Below, one piece after another: positions 20,343 to 27,332 of a stretch of DNA of 64,000 bases. The position numbers and the translations under genes were made by a program. How positions within the stretch are numbered: the first letter of the stretch is position 1; every line of letters starts with the position of its first letter. Origin of the DNA: CAVVYA01 sp963752345 (GTDB taxonomy: Bacteria > Pseudomonadota > Alphaproteobacteria > SMXQ01); the NCBI GenBank assembly GCA_963752345.1, contig CAVVYA010000002.1, positions 1,159,143-1,223,142 of the forward strand. Direction: 5' to 3'. The notes under the pieces were generated by a model. It searched no databases. It was not told the origin of the DNA and worked only from the letters and a program-made list of their open reading frames with translations.

Positions 20343-22109
20343 TCAATCCTCGCGTCCGCGCACCAGCCGCTCGATGCAGAGCAGCACGATCACCATGCCG
20401 AGTTGGATGACGGCGACCGCCGACAGCACGCCCATGGCGCCTTCCTCGTAGAACTTGAGCAATGCGACCGTCAGCGTCTCGGTGCCGCCGGTATAGAGGA
20501 ACAGCGGAATGGTCAGGTCGCGCGACGCCATGGCGAAGACGATGACGAAGGTGGCCATGGCGCCGCGGCTGAGCAGCGGGCCCAGGATGTGGCGCACGGT
20601 CTTGAGCCAGGAGCCGCCGTGGACGCGCGAGGATTCCTCGAGTTCGGCGCTGACCTGGCGGATCGCCGACTGCATGGTCGCGGTGCCGAGCGGCAGGCCC
20701 TTGATGATGAAGCCCATGATGATGACCAGCGCGGTGCCGTAGAGATTGAACGGATAGGGCGGCAGCGCCCAGGCCCACAGCAGCGCGAGGCCCATGACGA
20801 CACCGGGCAATGTCCATGGCGCCCAGGCGAGCGCCTCGAGATAGCGGCCGAGCCAGTGCCGCGTGCGCACCCGGATATAACCGACCAGACCGCCGATGAT
20901 CACGGTCGCGGCGCCGGCGATGGCGGAATAGACGATGGTGTTCTTGAGCCCGGTCATGGCGCGGTCGTCGCGCATGATGTCGGTCCAGTTCTTCAGCGTG
21001 AAATGCTCCGGATCGTAGAGGCCGAAAATCTGGAAGAACGAGGCGACGACGATCTGGGCGATCGGCACCACGATGGCGAGCAGGAAGTAGATGACGAAGA
21101 CGGCGAAGATCGACCAGCGCGCCAGCCCGCCGAGCTTCATCTGGGTCGGCCGGTAGCCCTTGCCGGTGATCACGATGAACGAGCGGTCGCCGAGCACCCG
21201 GCCCTTCATGGCGAGCAGCAGGAGCATGGTGACGATGACGATGACGGAGAGCGCCGTGGCCGCGCCGTATTGCGGCGGATGGCGGTAGCTCAGCATGCGG
21301 TAGATCTCGTTGGCGAAGACATAGACCTCGCCGGGATTACCGAACAGCAGCGGGTTCTCGAACGATTCGAGCCCGTGCACGAAGACCAGAATGGAAATGC
21401 TCAGGATGGCCGGCATCAGCATCGGCAAGGTGATGGTGAACAACACCTTGGTCTTGCTCGCGCCGAGCGTCCTGGCGGCTTCCTCATAGGACGCATCCAT
21501 GGTCTTGAAAAAGCCGACCAGCATGAGGAAGAGGAACGCGATGGTGTTGAGCGAGGCGTGGAAGATCAACCCGCCCCAGCCGTAGAGATTGATCACCGGG
21601 CCGGTGACGCCGAACCAGTCGCGCGCCCATTGGTTGATCAACCCGTTCTGCGGATTGCCGAGCATCAGCCAGGAAATGCCGGTGAGCAGGTCCGGCACAA
21701 AGAACGGCGCCGGGATCAGCCACATCATGGCGCCCTTGAAGGGCACGTCGGTGCGCGCCACCGCCCAGGCGAAGAGCAGCGCGAAGACCAGACCGATGAA
21801 CAGCCGCGCGCCGGAGAAGATCACGCTGTTGGCGAGAATCGGCAGGATTTCGCCCGCCTCGAGCCAGACGCGATAGCCGTCGAGGGTGAAGCTGCCGAGC
21901 CGCCCCGGCTGGCCGGTGTAGAAGCTCGCCAGCACGAGCACGAAGAACGGGTAGAGTACCAGGATGATCAGCAGCAGCGCGAGCAGGTAATAGAAGACGC
22001 TGGGCTTGATGCCGAAGCGGTTGTTCCACGACACGGCCGGCGCGCGGCCGAGCGGACCACCACCGAGGAGGCCGGGCGGCCGCGTCGCAAAACTGTCGGA
22101 ACTCGTCAT
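20343..22109 (-). CDS. ABC transporter permease with two fused membrane domains (FbpB type)
   Basis: Inner-membrane permease of 588 residues with about twelve membrane helices in two homologous halves, as in Fe3+ (FbpB) and related 2-aminoethylphosphonate or polyamine importers. EAA-loop-like sequences occur in each half (EEAARTLGASKTKVLFTITL and EESSRVHGGSWLKTVRHILG). The ATG at 22109 is five bases after the ATPase stop. The solute-binding protein usually encoded upstream is absent, and the gene after it is the E1 alpha subunit. Intact reading frame. Confidence 0.9.
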   Translation of the reverse strand: MTSSDSFATRPPGLLGGGPLGRAPAVSWNNRFGIKPSVFYYLLALLLIILVLYPFFVLVLASFYTGQPGRLGSFTLDGYRVWLEAGEILPILANSVIFSGARLFIGLVFALLFAWAVARTDVPFKGAMMWLIPAPFFVPDLLTGISWLMLGNPQNGLINQWARDWFGVTGPVINLYGWGGLIFHASLNTIAFLFLMLVGFFKTMDASYEEAARTLGASKTKVLFTITLPMLMPAILSISILVFVHGLESFENPLLFGNPGEVYVFANEIYRMLSYRHPPQYGAATALSVIVIVTMLLLLAMKGRVLGDRSFIVITGKGYRPTQMKLGGLARWSIFAVFVIYFLLAIVVPIAQIVVASFFQIFGLYDPEHFTLKNWTDIMRDDRAMTGLKNTIVYSAIAGAATVIIGGLVGYIRVRTRHWLGRYLEALAWAPWTLPGVVMGLALLWAWALPPYPFNLYGTALVIIMGFIIKGLPLGTATMQSAIRQVSAELEESSRVHGGSWLKTVRHILGPLLSRGAMATFVIVFAMASRDLTIPLFLYTGGTETLTVALLKFYEEGAMGVLSAVAVIQLGMVIVLLCIERLVRGRED

Positions 22110-22114
22110 ATCGC

Positions 22115-23224
22115 TTACCGGTAGAGCACGATGTCGGAGGGCGCGATGCCGAGCCGGACATGGGCGCCCACCGGCCAATTCTGCCCGGCGGGCGCGATCA
22201 CCCGCAGCCGGATCTGGTCATTGACGTCGGCGAGGTATTCGTTGTGGTCTCCGACATAAGCGCGCTCGCGCACCACGCCGGGAATCATCCAACGGCCATC
22301 GCTCACCGCCGCGTCGTCGAGCACGCTGATCTTTTCCGGCCTGATGAACAGGCAGGACTTGCCGGCGCCTGTGGTGTGTTCGGCGCGCACCGCCGACGAC
22401 GGCAGCACCAGGCAAGCCAGTTCGCGATAGGTGCGCAGTTGCACCATGACCGTGTCGCCGCCGCGTTCGACCGCGTCTGGCAGCTCGATCATGTTGGCCT
22501 TGCCGATGAACTGGGCGACGAAACGGGTGGCCGGGCGCTCGTAAATCTCCTCGGGCGTGCCGACCTGCTCGATATTGCCGGCATTCATCACCACCAGCCG
22601 GTCCGACAGGGTCAGCGCTTCCTCCTGGTCGTGGGTGACATAGATCGCCGTCAGGCCGAGGCGCTTCTGCATGATGCGCAACTCGAAGCGCATATGTTCG
22701 CGCAATTTGGCGTCGAGATTGCTCAACGGCTCGTCGAGCAGCAGCAGCTCGGGCTGAAACACCAGGGCGCGGGCGAAGGCGACGCGCTGCTGCTGGCCGC
22801 CGGACAGTTTCGTCGCCGGCTTGTCCTCGAGGCCGCCCATGCCGACCAGGTCCAGCACCTTGCGCACCATGGCGACCCGCTCGGCCTTCGCGACACCGCG
22901 CATGCGCAGCGGATAGGCGACGTTCTCCATCACCGTCATGTGCGGCCAGATGGCATAGGACTGGAACACCATGCCGAGGCCGCGGTTTTCCGGCGGGATA
23001 TTGATGCCCGCGGCTTTGTCGAACATCAGGCGCCCGCCAGCCCGGATGGTGCCCTCGTCCGGGTCCTCCAGGCCCGCGATCATCCGCAAGGTGGTGGTCT
23101 TACCGCAGCCCGACGGGCCGAGCAGCGTCAGCATCTCGCCATGTTCGGCGGACAGATCGATGGCATTGACGGCCACCTGCGGCCCAAACCGCTTGACGAG
23201 TTGGCGCAGCTCGATATCCGGCAT
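22115..23224 (-). CDS. ABC transporter ATP-binding protein (FbpC/PotA type)
   Basis: ATPase of 369 residues for the downstream double permease. Motifs: Walker A GPSGCGKTT near residue 36, Q-loop GMVFQSYAIWPHMT, signature LSGGQQQRVAF, Walker B LLLLDEPLSNLD and switch HD in YVTHDQEEA. The last 110 residues are a TOBE-like regulatory domain (CLFIRPEKISVL, VRLGIAPSDIVLYR). It is the first gene of the minus-strand unit and is divergent from a D-2-hydroxyacid dehydrogenase, with about 180 bases between the starts for promoters. Confidence 0.93.
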   Translation of the reverse strand: MPDIELRQLVKRFGPQVAVNAIDLSAEHGEMLTLLGPSGCGKTTTLRMIAGLEDPDEGTIRAGGRLMFDKAAGINIPPENRGLGMVFQSYAIWPHMTVMENVAYPLRMRGVAKAERVAMVRKVLDLVGMGGLEDKPATKLSGGQQQRVAFARALVFQPELLLLDEPLSNLDAKLREHMRFELRIMQKRLGLTAIYVTHDQEEALTLSDRLVVMNAGNIEQVGTPEEIYERPATRFVAQFIGKANMIELPDAVERGGDTVMVQLRTYRELACLVLPSSAVRAEHTTGAGKSCLFIRPEKISVLDDAAVSDGRWMIPGVVRERAYVGDHNEYLADVNDQIRLRVIAPAGQNWPVGAHVRLGIAPSDIVLYR

Positions 23225-23406
23225 TCCCAGGCTCTCCCGACGATCCGGGGGTCTGTGCCCCGGTTTTTATTTCCTGTTGGCCATCATTGTGCCCCAGTCA
23301 CAGGCGGACGGGAAGGACCCAAAGCAGGATACAGCCGCCGATTGACCGCGTGGCCTGCGCTGCTAGTCTGACCGACCGACTTGCACGGCGCCAGGGGACC
23401 TTCAGC

Positions 23407-24387
23407 ATGCGAATCGCCATACTCGATGACTTTCAGAATGTGGCCCTCACCCTGGCCGACTGGTCGCCGCTCGATGGCCGCGCGCAGACCACGGTGTTTC
23501 GCGACCATCTCAAGGACCCCGACAGGCTGGCCGAGCGGCTGCGCGATTTCGAGGTGATCGTGCTGATGCGCGAGCGCACGCCCTTTCCCCGCGGGCTGAT
23601 CGAACAGTTGCCCAAGCTCAAGATGCTGACGACCAGCGGCATGACCAACCGCAGCATCGATTTGGCGGCCGCCACCGACCACGGCGTCGTGGTATGCGGC
23701 ACCGACAATGTCGGCACCACCACGGCCGAACTCGCCTGGGGGCTGATCCTCGGGCTGATGCGCAGCATTCCGCAAGAGGACCGCGCGACGCGCGACGGCG
23801 CCTGGCAGACAAGTCTGGGTGTCGGCCTCGCCGGCAAGACCCTCGGCGTTCTCGGACTGGGCAAGCTCGGATCGCGGATGGCGACGATCGGCGCGGCGTT
23901 CGGCATGACCGTGACCGCCTGGAGCCAGAACCTGACCGAGGAGCGCTGCCGCGCGGCCGGCGCCGTCAAAGCCGGGAGCAAGGACGAGCTGTTGTCCAAG
24001 GCGGACGTGGTGACAATTCATCTGGTTCTGAGCGACCGCACCCGCGGCCTGATCGGCCGGCGGGAATTCGCCTTGATGAAGCCCACAGCCTATCTGGTGA
24101 ATACCTCGCGCGGGCCGATTGTCGAACAGTCGGCGCTGATCGAGGCCTTGGAGACGCAGCGCATCGCCGGCGCCGGCATCGATGTCTATGACGTGGAGCC
24201 GCTACCCGCCGATCATCCCATGCGCCGCCTGCCGAATTCGGTGATCACGCCGCATCTCGGCTATGTCACGGTCGACAACTACCGGGTGTTCTATCCCAAG
24301 GCCGTGGAGAACATCGGCGCGTTTCTCGACGGCAAGCCGATCCGGGTGCTCAATCCCGAGTTGCTCGCGGCCGGGGGAAACCGCTGA
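23407..24387 (+). CDS. D-2-hydroxyacid dehydrogenase (NAD-dependent)
   Basis: Cytoplasmic oxidoreductase of the formate/glycerate dehydrogenase family, 326 residues. The Rossmann motif is GVLGLGKLGSRMA. The catalytic triad is visible as Arg in NTSRGPIVEQ, Glu in DVYDVEPLP and His in ITPHLGYVT. AGGGGACC precedes the ATG. It acts on a 2-hydroxyacid or 2-oxoacid pair of unknown identity. Being divergent from the E1 and ABC unit suggests shared control or related substrates, but the sequence does not show it. Confidence 0.92.
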   Translation: MRIAILDDFQNVALTLADWSPLDGRAQTTVFRDHLKDPDRLAERLRDFEVIVLMRERTPFPRGLIEQLPKLKMLTTSGMTNRSIDLAAATDHGVVVCGTDNVGTTTAELAWGLILGLMRSIPQEDRATRDGAWQTSLGVGLAGKTLGVLGLGKLGSRMATIGAAFGMTVTAWSQNLTEERCRAAGAVKAGSKDELLSKADVVTIHLVLSDRTRGLIGRREFALMKPTAYLVNTSRGPIVEQSALIEALETQRIAGAGIDVYDVEPLPADHPMRRLPNSVITPHLGYVTVDNYRVFYPKAVENIGAFLDGKPIRVLNPELLAAGGNR

Positions 24388-24392
24388 ACGCC

Positions 24393-24692
24393 TCATTTGG
24401 CGTCAGGGTCCAGCACATCGGCCACCTTGTTCTTCTCATCGCGCGGCAGGATCTTCATGACGAGAATGAAGCCGGCCAACAGGAAGCAGATGGTATTGGT
24501 GACGATCAGCGGCCACTCGCCGAGCAAAATGCCGTAGACGGTCCACAAGGCAAATCCGCAGACGGTGACGGCATACATCACGAGCGAGATGTCGGCGGTA
24601 CGCCGCGATTTAATGATTTTCCAGGCTTGCGGCGCAAAGCTTACGGTGGACGCGAGCGCCGCGAGAGAACCGATGATGGTGACGAGAGTCAT
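24393..24692 (-). CDS. SemiSWEET-family (PQ-loop) small membrane transporter
   Basis: A 99-residue three-helix membrane protein of the SemiSWEET/MtN3 sugar transporter family, which works as a dimer. The PQ motif is in FAPQAWKII near residue 20. Helix residues include TVCGFALWTVYGILLGEWP and NTICFLLAGFILVMKI. The ATG at 24692 is chosen; an upstream in-frame TTG at 24710 would add six residues. It ends five bases from the stop of the convergent hydroxyacid dehydrogenase gene. Confidence 0.85.
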   Translation of the reverse strand: MTLVTIIGSLAALASTVSFAPQAWKIIKSRRTADISLVMYAVTVCGFALWTVYGILLGEWPLIVTNTICFLLAGFILVMKILPRDEKNKVADVLDPDAK

Positions 24693-24785
24693 GAAATCAT
24701 GGCGCGGCAACGGCTGTCTTAGGGAGGACTAACTCACGAGCCGCCGCCACCGCCATGAGCACCTGGTCCAGACGCGCGGGCTGCG

Positions 24786-24860
24786 TCAGCTAAACAGAAG
24801 ATAAAGAATAATCAGAACCGGAATCGGCACGCCCAACAACCACAATAAGCCGTATTTCAT
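24786..24860 (-). CDS. 24-residue single-helix membrane miniprotein
   Basis: A very short frame starting MKYGLLWLLGVPIPV and ending LYLLFS then TGA. The whole peptide is one hydrophobic membrane helix with a GVPIP kink. Support comes from an excellent ribosome site (TAGGAG, six bases from ATG) and a composition unlike random sequence. I recall similarly short GVPIP-type membrane peptides in proteobacteria but cannot name a family. It sits among small envelope stress genes. Function unknown. Confidence 0.55.
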   Translation of the reverse strand: MKYGLLWLLGVPIPVLIILYLLFS

Positions 24861-24975
24861 GACTAACTCCTAGTCTTGCCCCCCGCATCCCGACAAGCCT
24901 GCGGTCACGACCTTTGAACGAGGCGGGCTCTGGGATGGTCCCCAGAACCCGCCATTCAACTGCCGTCACCGAACG

Positions 24976-25188
24976 CTACGAAGTACGGCGGCCGAAGAAG
25001 ACGAACAGACCGCCCGCGATCACGCCGGCTGCTCCGAGAAGGAAGTACCACATCGTCCGATCCGTATAACGTCCGGTCAAAGTTTCCGAAATCCTGTCGA
25101 CCGGCGCATCAGCCGAGTGGAAAGCAAAGCCGAGGAGCACGACTCCCACGACCAACGCGACGATACCGAATATCTGCCTTGGGCTCAT
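24976..25188 (-). CDS. DUF3185-family small membrane protein
   Basis: A 70-residue protein with two predicted membrane helices (IFGIVALVVGVVLLGFAF and MWYFLLGAAGVIAGGLFVFF) joined by a short hydrophilic loop containing ISETLTGRYTDRT, the hallmark of DUF3185. GGGAGG lies before the ATG. Function unknown. It follows the BON-domain gene on the same strand by about 20 bases and probably shares its transcript. Confidence 0.85.
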   Translation of the reverse strand: MSPRQIFGIVALVVGVVLLGFAFHSADAPVDRISETLTGRYTDRTMWYFLLGAAGVIAGGLFVFFGRRTS

Positions 25189-25209
25189 GAGAGACCTCCC
25201 TTTCCCGTG

Positions 25210-25524
25210 TTAGCGGACCACGATGTCGTTCTTCACGGAACGCACGCCGTCGATCCGCTTGGCCACGTCAGCGGCGCGGGATTTCTCCTGCGGGTTGTCG
25301 ACGAAGCCGCTCAGCTGAACAACCTTGTCCATGACATTGACGTCGATCTGGCGCAGTTTCAGCTGCGGATCGGCGACGATAGCCGTTCTCACCTTCGTCG
25401 CGATACCCGCATCGTCGACGTATTCACCCGCCGACTGCCGGCCGTCAATGGCCGAACAAGCCGGGACCGCCACACCGATGGCGAACGCAACGAGCATCGT
25501 TTTTACCAGATTTGTCGTGCGCAT
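25210..25524 (-). CDS. BON-domain periplasmic/lipoprotein (OsmY-like)
   Basis: A 104-residue exported protein with a signal sequence (residues 1-23) ending near VPACSA; the cysteine could be lipidated, though proline in the lipobox is unusual. Residues 38-104 form one BON domain (DDAGIATKVRTAIVADPQLK, VVQLSGFVDNPQEKSRA, VRSVKNDIVVR). BON proteins such as OsmY bind envelope lipids and are stress-induced. It is preceded by an exact EcfG-type promoter, consistent with general stress control. Confidence 0.88.
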   Translation of the reverse strand: MRTTNLVKTMLVAFAIGVAVPACSAIDGRQSAGEYVDDAGIATKVRTAIVADPQLKLRQIDVNVMDKVVQLSGFVDNPQEKSRAADVAKRIDGVRSVKNDIVVR

Positions 25525-25570
25525 AACCGTAAACCTCGCGTTTCATTGTTATCAGCGATAGCGCGGATTT

Positions 25571-25595
25571 AACGAGGCTGCGCCGAGCACGTTCC
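25571..25595 (-). promoter_or_regulatory. EcfG-type stress promoter for the BON gene
   Basis: On the minus strand, GGAAC (25595-25591), 16 bases, CGTT (25574-25571); an exact match. It lies 46 bases before the BON start codon. Confidence 0.7.
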
Positions 25596-26078
25596 ATTGA
25601 CTGTGTTGGCGCGCCGCCCCGCAAATCCGCGTCCAGGTCCCCAGTCCGGCAGAACGCCTGACTGAATGGAACTCTACTACCAACGCCGAATATTCGTTTT
25701 GGTTCAGCGGCCAAGTCCTGCGTGGGGAGGTGTGTGTGCGATATATGAGGCAAAGATGGTCGATTCCGGTTCATTTGCGTTCGACATGCGATGCCATGGT
25801 GGCGAACCGCTCGCACGTTTGGGCGACGGGAATGCTCAGGTCTTGGAACCCGCGAAGGGCGCCTCCCATCGCGTTGCGCGGCGCTGCTCCGTCCGCCCGC
25901 ATGTCGCGCCGGCCTCACACTTCTCTCCCCATGTTGCTCAACATTGCACGCTGGTGTGCCTCTCAGCGCGACGCCTTTCCCGTGCCACCCGCGATCCTCT
26001 CGTGTCACAAAAGGGGCATCCCTGCGCTGTGGAATGCGCAGCCGCACGCATTCAAGGGACCGGGGAATTTCCGCTGCG

Positions 26079-26103
26079 GGAACGTTTCCCGACGGGGCGT
26101 GTT
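26079..26103 (+). promoter_or_regulatory. Possible EcfG-type promoter upstream of the PRC-barrel gene
   Basis: GGAAC at 26079, 16 bases, TGTT at 26100-26103. It lies 172 bases before the start codon at 26276, so a long leader would be needed. Confidence 0.4.
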
Positions 26104-26161
26104 GACATGGCAAGCGCGGGTTTTGCCCTCTCGATCCGCGCGTCGGCAACAGCCGGTCTCG

Positions 26162-26197
26162 CGCCCCTTTCCCACCTCCCCCCGTGGGGAAGGGGCG
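26162..26197. repeat. GC-rich palindromic repeat
   Basis: A 14-bp inverted repeat (CGCCCCTTTCCCAC with GTGGGGAAGGGGCG, one wobble pair) around CTCCCCCC. Same general type as 16353-16375 and 26932-26969. Confidence 0.6.
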
Positions 26198-26275
26198 GAG
26201 AACTTCGCTTGCGATTCGACCGAACACCAACCGCGACCTGCTCGAACTCCTCGTCGACAACCAGGAGAAACAAGC

Positions 26276-26755
26276 ATGAGAAAAGGTCACTTCGGATTTA
26301 TGACGACGGCCGTGGCGTTGGCTTTGGCTGCGCCGCTGGCCGTCTCGGCCCAGCAATCGCCGCCCGGAACCACGCCCGCGCCGGCTGAACGTATGGAAAG
26401 GGCGCCCTCGGCGTCCGATTCGCGCTCTCCCGCAGCACCACCACTGACCCAATCGTCGCGCGCCACCACCGGCGCCGAGCTGGCGAGCGCGATCAACAGT
26501 GACGATCTTATTGGTAAGACGGTCAGGAACAGCGCGAACGAAACCATCGGCGAGATTGATGCGCTGCTCGTCTCGAAGGACGCGCGCGTCATTGGCGTCG
26601 TGCTCGACGTCGGCGGCTTTCTGGGTATCGGCGGCAAGAAGGTCGTCATTCCCATGGAGCAGCTGAGCGTGGCTGGGCGGGATGAAGTCCGGCTGCCCAC
26701 GGGCAGCAAAGAGCAGTTGCAGCAGGCTCCCGCCTACGAAAAGCCACGCGGCTAG
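26276..26755 (+). CDS. Exported PRC-barrel domain protein
   Basis: A 159-residue periplasmic protein. The signal peptide (residues 1-24) ends VSAQQ, followed by a Pro/Ala/Ser-rich linker. A PRC-barrel domain occupies about residues 75-150 (LIGKTVRNSANETIGEIDAL, VLDVGGFLGIGGKKVVIPM). The start is set by AGGAGA before the ATG at 26276. PRC-barrel exported proteins of this kind are common stress-related envelope proteins in rhizobia; the partner is unknown. A strong terminator follows. Confidence 0.85.
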   Translation: MRKGHFGFMTTAVALALAAPLAVSAQQSPPGTTPAPAERMERAPSASDSRSPAAPPLTQSSRATTGAELASAINSDDLIGKTVRNSANETIGEIDALLVSKDARVIGVVLDVGGFLGIGGKKVVIPMEQLSVAGRDEVRLPTGSKEQLQQAPAYEKPRG

Positions 26756-26776
26756 TCGTCTATGAGAGACCTCTCC

Positions 26777-26803
26777 AGAGCGCCATTCCGGCGCTCTTTT
26801 TTT
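26777..26803 (+). terminator. Rho-independent terminator after the PRC-barrel gene
   Basis: Perfect 8-bp stem (AGAGCGCC with GGCGCTCT), loop ATTCC, then seven T. Confidence 0.9.
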
Positions 26804-27332
26804 CGCGCCGGCCCTGGGCCCACGGCATCGGAACATTCCGTGCCAGCCATAAGTTGACTGATTTCTCGCGGGTATCCTGCCCCCATCCCCCGTCCCCCTG
26901 TGGGATGCCCGCGAGCTGGCTTAAAGCCGCTCCTTCCCCTTTGTCGCCTCCTGGAGACGAAGGGGAAGGATTCCTTCTCCTCCAGCGCGCAATCTTCTTC
27001 CCTCCGCTTCTCTGCCGCTCGCTGCGCAACGACGCGGCAGCGCTACGCTTGGCCCGCTCATGTTTTCGTCACGCGGCACCCGGACAGCCGGCCGCCACGG
27101 GCTTCCCATAGTCATTTTTCGGATGGTGCAGCGAGTTCCATTTCGAATTATGCTCGGCCACAACCTTCGCGTGTCATTCTTGTGGCAAAATCGGAGTCGG
27201 ATACCAGTTTTTAACTCCCGCCATGCGATCTAAGAAAACGTCTTTTGATCTACGACGAAAGTTTTACTAGGGTCCAAAAACCGAGTACAACCGTAGTGCG
27301 AGACTAGAACTTTTTACTTAGACGAGGTTTTT
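26804..27332. other. Intergenic region upstream of the type I secretion genes
   Basis: No gene is supported. The first part has C-rich repeat sequence with a long hairpin (26932-26969). The last 200 bases (about 27130-27332) are clearly richer in A and T than the rest of the window and hold the presumed promoter of the secretion operon. Confidence 0.5.
26932..26969. repeat. GC-rich palindromic repeat
   Basis: A 14-bp inverted repeat (CCTTCCCCTTTGTC with GACGAAGGGGAAGG, one wobble pair) around a 10-base loop. Confidence 0.6.

Larger units (their letters stand above)
25525..26275. other. Intergenic region between divergent BON and PRC-barrel genes
   Basis: No gene is supported over about 750 bases; the open frames here lack ribosome sites and recognisable sequence. 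It contains the EcfG-type promoter of the BON gene, a second plus-strand EcfG-like site at 26079-26103, and a C-rich palindrome at 26162-26197. Confidence 0.6.

Noticed and set aside
20178..22124. 648-residue plus-strand open frame
   Set aside because: Low-complexity charged reading antisense to the intact FbpB-type permease; no ribosome site.
25668..25698. GGAAC followed by CGTT as another EcfG promoter
   Set aside because: The spacer is 22 bases, too long for EcfG, and no gene starts downstream.
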